A stretch of 64,000 bases of DNA from Trema orientale (Eukaryota > Streptophyta > Magnoliopsida > Rosales > Cannabaceae). The translations under genes were made by a program, and so were the position numbers. Shown here piece after piece: positions 57,723-64,000 of this stretch. Under the pieces are notes generated by a model. The model saw only the letters and a list, made by a program, of their open reading frames with translations, searched no databases and was not told the DNA's origin. Each line of letters opens with the position of its first letter. The first letter of the stretch is position 1. Location of the stretch: NCBI GenBank assembly GCA_002914845.1, contig JXTC01000261.1, forward strand, positions 143,464 to 207,463, in the 5' to 3' direction.

Positions 57723-60408
57723 AATATCTTCAAACTCAAACATTTGTTTGTCCTCAAGCAAAAAAAAAAAAAAAAGAAAAAAAAAGTAAAACACAAATTA
57801 AGTACTAAAGACATAATCGACAGAGCGTGAATTTCGTATTGAATAAAAAACTGAGCAAATATCTCTGAAGTCACAAAATGTTCCAAACTCAAAGGAAATG
57901 AAAACATTAAGATTATCAAGATTTTCAACTTCAAACATGAATTTAACTCTATTCAAGACTCTTAATGTATAAGTGTGTACAAAATTAATATCACTTAAGA
58001 AAATAAACTTCATATAGGCTTGTATGTTTGATAGACAATGAAAAAAATATCTATATGATGCAATTTGGAACTACCATATGTCCATTTTTCATGTTGCTCT
58101 CCACTAATGTATGTTAGTATGTCATCAAAGATCAAAATGACTTAGTAAGCTTTTACTGTCGGCTTGGGCAAAGGTAAGATAATTTTAGAAAAAGTTTGAG
58201 GTTTAAAATACCCTTACGCATATTAATCTAGGACCTTAGTAGAGTTATTCCTTCGTATGTAAAATGGCACTCCCACACTTCTTTTCAATTAAATTTCCCT
58301 TCTAACAACACTTCGCCAAACACTTACAAATTTTTTCCTTGTTTTTTCTTTTGAACTGAAAGATATGAAATAAAACAAAAGGATGAAAAAAAAAATCTCT
58401 CCCCTAAACTCAAAATCAATATTGTTCTCAATGTTAAAAAATAAAAATAGAGGGTAAGGACACAAATGTTTCACCAAATTATTCCCTTTTCTTCAGTTTT
58501 TTTTTGGCTTTTTTTTTTTTTAATACTTCGTAATACCACTCTTCCTCCCAGCATGAATATAACATAAATTAACTCTTTAAAACAATCAACATACTTAAAG
58601 GATAAGGGTTGGTAGTCTTTTTTTAGTTTAGCTAAGATATGGTAGAAAAAGAAAGATACAAATAGGCTCAAAATGGGTATACTAGGATAATAATGTATCA
58701 AGGTTAGCTTGAAAAGCTCAAACGGTCTAAAGATAACCTAAATCATTTTTCCAATAATACCTAACAAAGAATTTCGTCTCAAGCTTCACTGAAATGGATT
58801 CTAGAGTTCATGAGATATCAATACCTATCTAATGCACATAAGTTTTCTCCAAAAGCTAAAAAGTCAAGTGGTCATGACTATCGTGCTCAAATGTGTCGAA
58901 TCAAGAATAAGGTTCAATTAATGCGAGTCAAGCATACTGATAATCTCAATGAAGTACATTTCAAAAGACCTAAGAGAACATTAAATGACTATACTTATCA
59001 TGAATATCAAGTCATCATATCTAGACAATAGTCACAATTTATTCAAACTAGCTAAAGAAAAGCAAGAAAAAAGGATTCCTAAAAGTACACAACTCATAGA
59101 AAGAAAATCATGGCAACCAACACACAAGCAAAGCCACTCCCAAACAAATAATTATCTAATAAGTATTCTTACTCCCAAACTCAAAATTGGCAATGTTCTC
59201 AAAATTTAAAACGTTGAATATAAGCACAAGGGAAAAGAACACATATACCGGGGAGGCGAGATATTCTCGCCTCCTTTTAAGGTTAGCAAGGGTGGTGCTC
59301 CATGCAATATGACTTTAACTTGGGTGATATGAGACTCCTTTCCATAATTTGTATCTTTATTCTTATTCATGCACAACTTGGTAAAGCTCAACAAATAGCG
59401 GCTTCCGCCCATAGTATGTGTCTCTCAAGCTTGGCAAAATATGAAAGTGATCGGCTCGTATGCTCAACTTGGCTCAGCACTAGCACATGTGATTGGTGGG
59501 CTTAAATGAACAGTGCTAGCGGTGGTGGAGAAAATTTTAGCTACATAAGATCGTCATAGATGTGATCTTTAATGAATGGTGGTGGCACGATGATTTGATC
59601 TCAAAGGGTAAAGATTCACAAGTATTGTCTTGTGATTCTTCCTCGTTGATTCACTCTTGATTCTCATCCTCACTTGAGTAGTCATCACCAAACAAACCCA
59701 AGATTCTCTCACTTGTGCTGGGCTCCTCATGGTAGCTTTCATCATTGTTTATAACATGTGCATCTATCATAGCCATCGCCCTTATCATGGCTTCAAGAGA
59801 GTCATATAGAGACTCAATTTGTAAGTTAAAAATAGACTCCCTTTTCTCCCACTCCTTATTACGAAGCCTCGTTTCCTCTAAAACCTGTACTAAAAGGGAT
59901 TCAAGATCGAAAGAAGACTCTGCTTGTGATATGGAGTATCCAACCATGGCACCAAAATATTAAAGTTATCTCCCAAACCAAGGTGGCTTGGTGGATAATT
60001 CTAACTCTGATAGCCAAAATTGGCCATGTCTTCCAACAACCAATAGGCTTCATCAGTGGATAGTTGGTAGAAATATGTAATACCAATTCCTCTTTCTACC
60101 CACATTCTTGTTTCAGGCCGAAGGTTGTTGACGAAATTTTGTAATTGATACTCCTAAGAGAAACAATGATTCGATCACATTGCGAGCATTCTTTATATTT
60201 CCACTATACATAATAAAATGGCTCTGAGTATCTTTGAGCAAACCATAAGAGAACTTGTCGATCTAACATCTTAAAGCACGTTGCAAAACAAACATTTAAA
60301 ATTAAAAATTAAAAATGAAAATAAACACCTAAATTGAAACCAATTTACTTACTCCCGATATCAACAATAATCTAAAACATCAATTCCCCGACAGTGGCAC
60401 TGAAAACA

Positions 60409-61904
60409 TATTACACTAAATACATATACGTAAAATAACCGTAAGTGTACAAGTCATAAACAAGTAATAAAGTAATAAGTATAGAGTTGTTGACCCCACA
60501 ATGAATTGGGTGTTAAATTATCGTTAAGTACCAGAATTATCGTGACCTAACTTTATTTAGGTAACCAAACTAAAGTGAATTTATAACTTAAATAAATACA
60601 AATATAAATAGAAATATAAAAATAAAATATGGAAACTCTATGCACAAATGTACTAGGGGATTGACTTCACCTAACTATCAACTATGTCTTTTGATCATCA
60701 ATTTCATCCAAATAAATTATTCCTAATTTATAAGCCAAGAATCCGACGATATTTCTACTCCCTTTCTCGAGTGTCGAGTGAAATCATTCTTAAATTCCGG
60801 TTTCAGTATCTCTATTCTAAACTTAGAAATTAAGAATTTATTATATTCAATGGTTCTTTGATCATGGCTTGAAAAGAATCATAAGTTCTCTCAAACTCTA
60901 TAAGTCCTAGATTATACTATCCTATGGTTATTTCTAACATTCCCTCTCTCAAGTGCTGAATTCTAAAAACTAAATCATCTAACTAGTAGCTAATTAGTTA
61001 GAAGAATTAAGCATGAAATAACATAAATAAATTCAAGAAAAACATCAAAGAACATATTGGAAATCAAGACATAGAATTAAAGTATAAGCTACATAATACC
61101 CCAAACATGTAACATTTAATTCAATATAAGAGAATCCAATACTAATCTCAACAATAATTTCATATATCTAAACATGTTCAATAATCAAGCATAATACAAA
61201 ATTCAAATGAGACTAGGGTGAGAAAAAAGATGAGAAAAACTCTTTTGTGGATGTAGAACTTCAAGCCTTCAATCTCTTCAAGACACTCTCTTAAGCATTC
61301 TCTTGAAGATTTTTGCACTAAGCTCCTTTCTCTCTAGAATTTTTGCGTTTTCTTTGTTGTGTTTCCTTTCCATCGTTCCATACTTGAAATGGAGGCTTAA
61401 GCGTGTATTTAAGGCGCTTTTAAATTACCTAGGCCGGATGGAATTTCAACCATTTGATTGGATGGTATTAAGGGCCAAGATTGACCCTAAAAACTCGCTA
61501 AAAACACGGTTCAAGATGCGGGGTAGTCTCGCGACACTCCTTGGAAAGCACTATGGTACTCAAGGCTCTAGAAAAGTTTCTTCCAGAGAACGCCGCGATG
61601 CTTATTTGCCAGTGTTGCGGCACACCCGGTTCTGAAAAATCAACATGACACATTTCTTCCCGGGTGCATTGTTTCGTCATTTTAGCTCTATTTTGCCTGA
61701 TTTTTTTTTGCATTACATTCATATCAGAATTAACTTCAATACAAAAGGGTTGAAATACCCATGTTTGGTATCAGTTCATCTTGATTTACTCAAAAAAACT
61801 ATAAAAGCAAAGTAAAAACACATCAAACCAAAATAAATGTTTGAGAACTTACAATTATTTGACTTGAATGATACTTGATTTGTGAGTGAATTAATCACTT
61901 ATCA
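60409..61904 (-). repeat. 5' LTR of the gypsy element (minus-strand sense)
   Basis: About 1.5 kb, paired with 56243-57722. Open frames in it (61303-61635 plus, 61498-61722 minus) are not proteins of known type. Confidence 0.85.
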
Positions 61905-62443
61905 ATGAGCAATGAAGACTGGAAAGATCTGAATATTGTGGTTGCAAGTGATCATCAAAATGTCTTGAATGATAATGTTTCTGAATTGGAAAATGATGTA
62001 ATCTGCTAGAGGTGTAGACAATCTTGGCATCTAAAAGAAATTTTTAAAAGGGTGGAGCAAGTTCGAGTAAAAGTTTCAAGACTGGTGATGCTTCTAATTC
62101 TTATGGCATGTCACTAAATTTGCCATGGAAGAGGATGTGATAGTAGCAGATTTAGGGCTCACAAGTTTGCAAAGGGCATTAGCTTAGCATTAATTCATAG
62201 TGTGTGGTGAATGATGTTGATGGTTGATGGACTTCTGAAGAAGCTAAATATAGGATTCAATACCATGATTATTAGCAAGGTTTTTGACATGAACAGAGAT
62301 GAAATTCTTAGAATTCGTCAATTCTAAGTGGTGTACTCATATAGTGGAGTATGATTATCAGTAAAGACAATAATAGCGACATAAGCTATAAGATGAGATT
62401 ATGTGTGAAGAGATGATTGAAATCAAGTTTTCAAGTGGGAGAT

Positions 62444-63125
62444 TGTTGATGTATGTGAACACATATGAACATATACATGTGAGCAAATAAATATGGAATG
62501 CAAACTACGTACAAACTGCATACAATCTGTATAAAAAAATAGAGGATATCTTCATAATTATGTTAACAAGTTATATAAGATATAGGTGGTACAAAATACG
62601 TATTTACCGTGCAAAAGTATCATATTATACATGGTAATAATATAAGGATTTAGTGGAGAGGTTAGTAAGCCTAAGTCTATAAATAGAGGCACTATCTCTT
62701 GATTCTCTTCATCCTAAAATATGTAGTAGCATGTCAAGTATTTCCCTCCTCTAGGAAAATTCATGTTCTGTTCTCTTTGTGTGTCTTTTCTTTCGAAGAT
62801 TAGGGAGATGAAGTTCTCTTGTTTTCTTATGTAAGAAGGATGAATGTTCAAAGAGATCAAAAAAGTATGAGTGAAAGAATATTCATGGGAGAGTACTTGG
62901 GTATATTTGGAATCAGGATTGTGAGTGAGTATTTGTAAATATTCGTAAGAAACTTTCTCCCTATAGTGAAAGATCTGCAGTAGCTCTGTAGATGTAGCTA
63001 AGTTAGGTAAACCACGTAATGTTTTTGTATTTTGTTGATTCATGCATTTATTTCTCTATTTTTCTTGACATTTCTTTGAAATAGTATCTTGGGCATAGTG
63101 AATTTGGGTGGTCAGATTCCTAACA
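62444..63125 (+). repeat. Right LTR of the Copia element
   Basis: 682 bp, TGTTGATGTATGTG to CCTAACA, immediately after the polypurine tract ending at 62443. It has a CTATAAATAGAGG box near 62678. Confidence 0.88.
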
Positions 63126-63130
63126 CGTAT

Positions 63131-63613
63131 TACTCTTATCTTTTGGGGATTGTTTCTCCACTACCAACTTTATCACTATTAAGCACTCTTTATATTTCTT
63201 TCTGAACGAAATCTCCATATTTTGCTCATGGTGACTTGGTGCAAACCTACCCTTGTTTGGTCATTAACTTTCCGAGGTATTTTCCTCTAGTTATTACAAT
63301 TTTATTATCCTATTTCCTAGTTATATTATATCTTGAGTTATTTTAGAAAGAAATCTAAGAAAAATTTTATGTTTTTACTTTAGGTGTGCTCTTTTGGGAA
63401 GTTCCTTTGTTAAAGTAGTTATTGTTGATTATTATTTGCTAAAATTCTTAGACTTTGTTATGATATTTCTATCTGATTATAGACTTAGACACACATACAT
63501 ATGTATATATATATTTATTTGAAGTCAAGGTCGAAATAAACATTCATTTTCCACCAGCTTTTAACAAGTTTTGCAATAATTTTATTTATTAGCTTTAATT
63601 TATATGCTTTTAT
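63131..63613. other. Intergenic DNA, nothing recognised
   Basis: AT-rich sequence between two Copia elements with no supported feature. Confidence 0.5.
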
Positions 63614-64000
63614 TGAAAGCAGAATTAGAGCAAAGTAGAATCTGCTATATTTTATTCATTGACAGAGTACATTTAAATAGGCTTCAACCCAAACGGGTTG
63701 ACTAATCAAAAGTAATGGAAAAGATCTTCCTAAAAACATGGCAGATTTGGTATAACAACCAAATCTGATTTATTAAAAAATAAAAAACTAATCCTAGTCT
63801 ATCAGAAAAGATTAATAACAGAAGATTTGATAATTGAATAAAAATCTTCCTGATTGACTAAATCTAATCAAATCAGATTGTTTTGATCTGCCAACACTCC
63901 CCCTTAAGCTTGGACGTAGATGTCTATGAGTCCGAGCTTGTGTATTAGAAATTCAAATGTGGGTCCATGCAATCCTTTTGTGAGAATATCAGCCACTTGT
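63614..64000 (-). mobile_element. 3' end of a Copia element, runs off the window
   Basis: On the minus strand, 64000-63905 encodes the C-terminus of a Copia polyprotein in one open frame (VADILTKGLHGPTFEFL, then HKLGL and a TAA). A polypurine tract AAGGGGGAG follows, then an LTR beginning TGTTGGCAGATC at 63896 and extending to about 63614 (…TTTCA). The intact frame over this stretch suggests a younger insertion than its neighbours. The rest lies beyond the window. Confidence 0.85.

Larger units (their letters stand above)
56243..61904 (-). mobile_element. Non-autonomous Ty3/gypsy element nested in the Copia element
   Basis: LTRs lie at 60409-61904 (5' on the minus strand) and 56243-57722 (3'). 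They read TGATAAGTGATTAATTC ... GTATTTAGTGTAACA on the minus strand. Flanks ATAAG and ATGAG match 4 of 5. After the 5' LTR, AGTGCCACTGTCGGGGAATT is the decayed form of the plant gypsy primer-site region. Before the 3' LTR, GAGGACAAACAAATGTTTGAG leads to the boundary, as in plant gypsy elements with this layout. Internal DNA is 2.7 kb and contains only gag remnants, including an LLEDMA motif at 60022-60039 and a minus-strand frame at 59947-59651. No pol domains are found, resembling gag-only TR-GAG derivatives. Confidence 0.82.
55342..63125 (+). mobile_element. Copia-type LTR element, interrupted by a gypsy element
   Basis: Direct LTRs lie at 55342-55985 and 62444-63125 (TGTTGATGTATGTG ... CCTAACA; the left copy starts TATTGATG). 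Flanks TGTAT (55337-55341) and CGTAT (63126-63130) match 4 of 5. After the left LTR, GGTATCAAAGC resembles the Copia initiator-Met primer site; before the right LTR, AAGTGGGAGAT is the polypurine tract. Removing the nested gypsy leaves only about 0.8 kb of internal DNA. It includes a decayed gag zinc knuckle near 62001-62050 (a stop replaces one position). No protease, integrase or RT remains, so it is non-autonomous. Confidence 0.85.

Noticed and set aside
59651..60086. Host gene on the minus strand
   Set aside because: The frames lie between paired LTRs and one shows a gypsy gag motif, so they are retroelement remnants.

Overview
The window is nuclear DNA of a flowering plant, almost certainly a eudicot and probably a woody or rosid species. 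The evidence is spliced genes with GT-AG introns up to 2.3 kb, a very AT-rich background, plant-only gene families, and dense LTR retrotransposons, hAT and Mutator-type elements and tRNA-derived SINEs. No bacterial operon, CRISPR array or organellar gene is present. I cannot name the species.

Four protein-coding genes can be assembled exon by exon. (1) An LCAT4-type phospholipase A1/acyltransferase, plus strand, 7099-15810, 11 exons, 532 aa. (2) A chloroplast inositol-monophosphatase-like protein, IMPL1 type, plus strand, 22545-32327, 10 exons, 379 aa. (3) A PP2-A1-type phloem lectin, minus strand, 41209-39688, 3 exons, about 270 aa. (4) A short Nictaba/PP2-A9-type lectin, minus strand, 48800-46090, 3 exons, 177 aa. 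A broken last exon of a further PP2-A gene lies at 32968-33275. From about 50 kb to the end I find no host gene.

Layout. 1-6.9 kb: a hAT element, a Mutator-type element with 9-bp target duplication, and a 74-bp minisatellite upstream of LCAT4. 7-16 kb: LCAT4, with a SINE in its last intron. 16-22.4 kb: a Mutator-type MITE, a repeat array, and two copies of one hAT family in opposite orientation, the second ending about 155 bp before the IMPL1 start codon. 22.5-32.3 kb: IMPL1. 33-39.5 kb: PP2-A pseudogene, Ty3/gypsy remnants and a nested Copia solo LTR. 39.7-49 kb: the two PP2 lectin genes, each with a copy of the same roughly 172-bp MITE upstream, separated by retrotransposon debris. 50-64 kb: intergenic repeats, including a 7.8-kb nest in which a gypsy element sits inside a Copia element, and a Copia element running off the right edge.

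The genes do not form one pathway: lipid acyl hydrolysis, plastid sugar/inositol phosphate hydrolysis and carbohydrate binding. Their order is informative. As I recall the Arabidopsis loci, PP2-A1, PP2-A2 and LCAT4 are neighbours on chromosome 4 and IMPL1 and PP2-A9 are neighbours on chromosome 1. This window joins both sets in one block, as expected for an ancestral arrangement later split between duplicated segments. All coordinates were read by eye; repeat-family names rest on structural hallmarks, not database matches.
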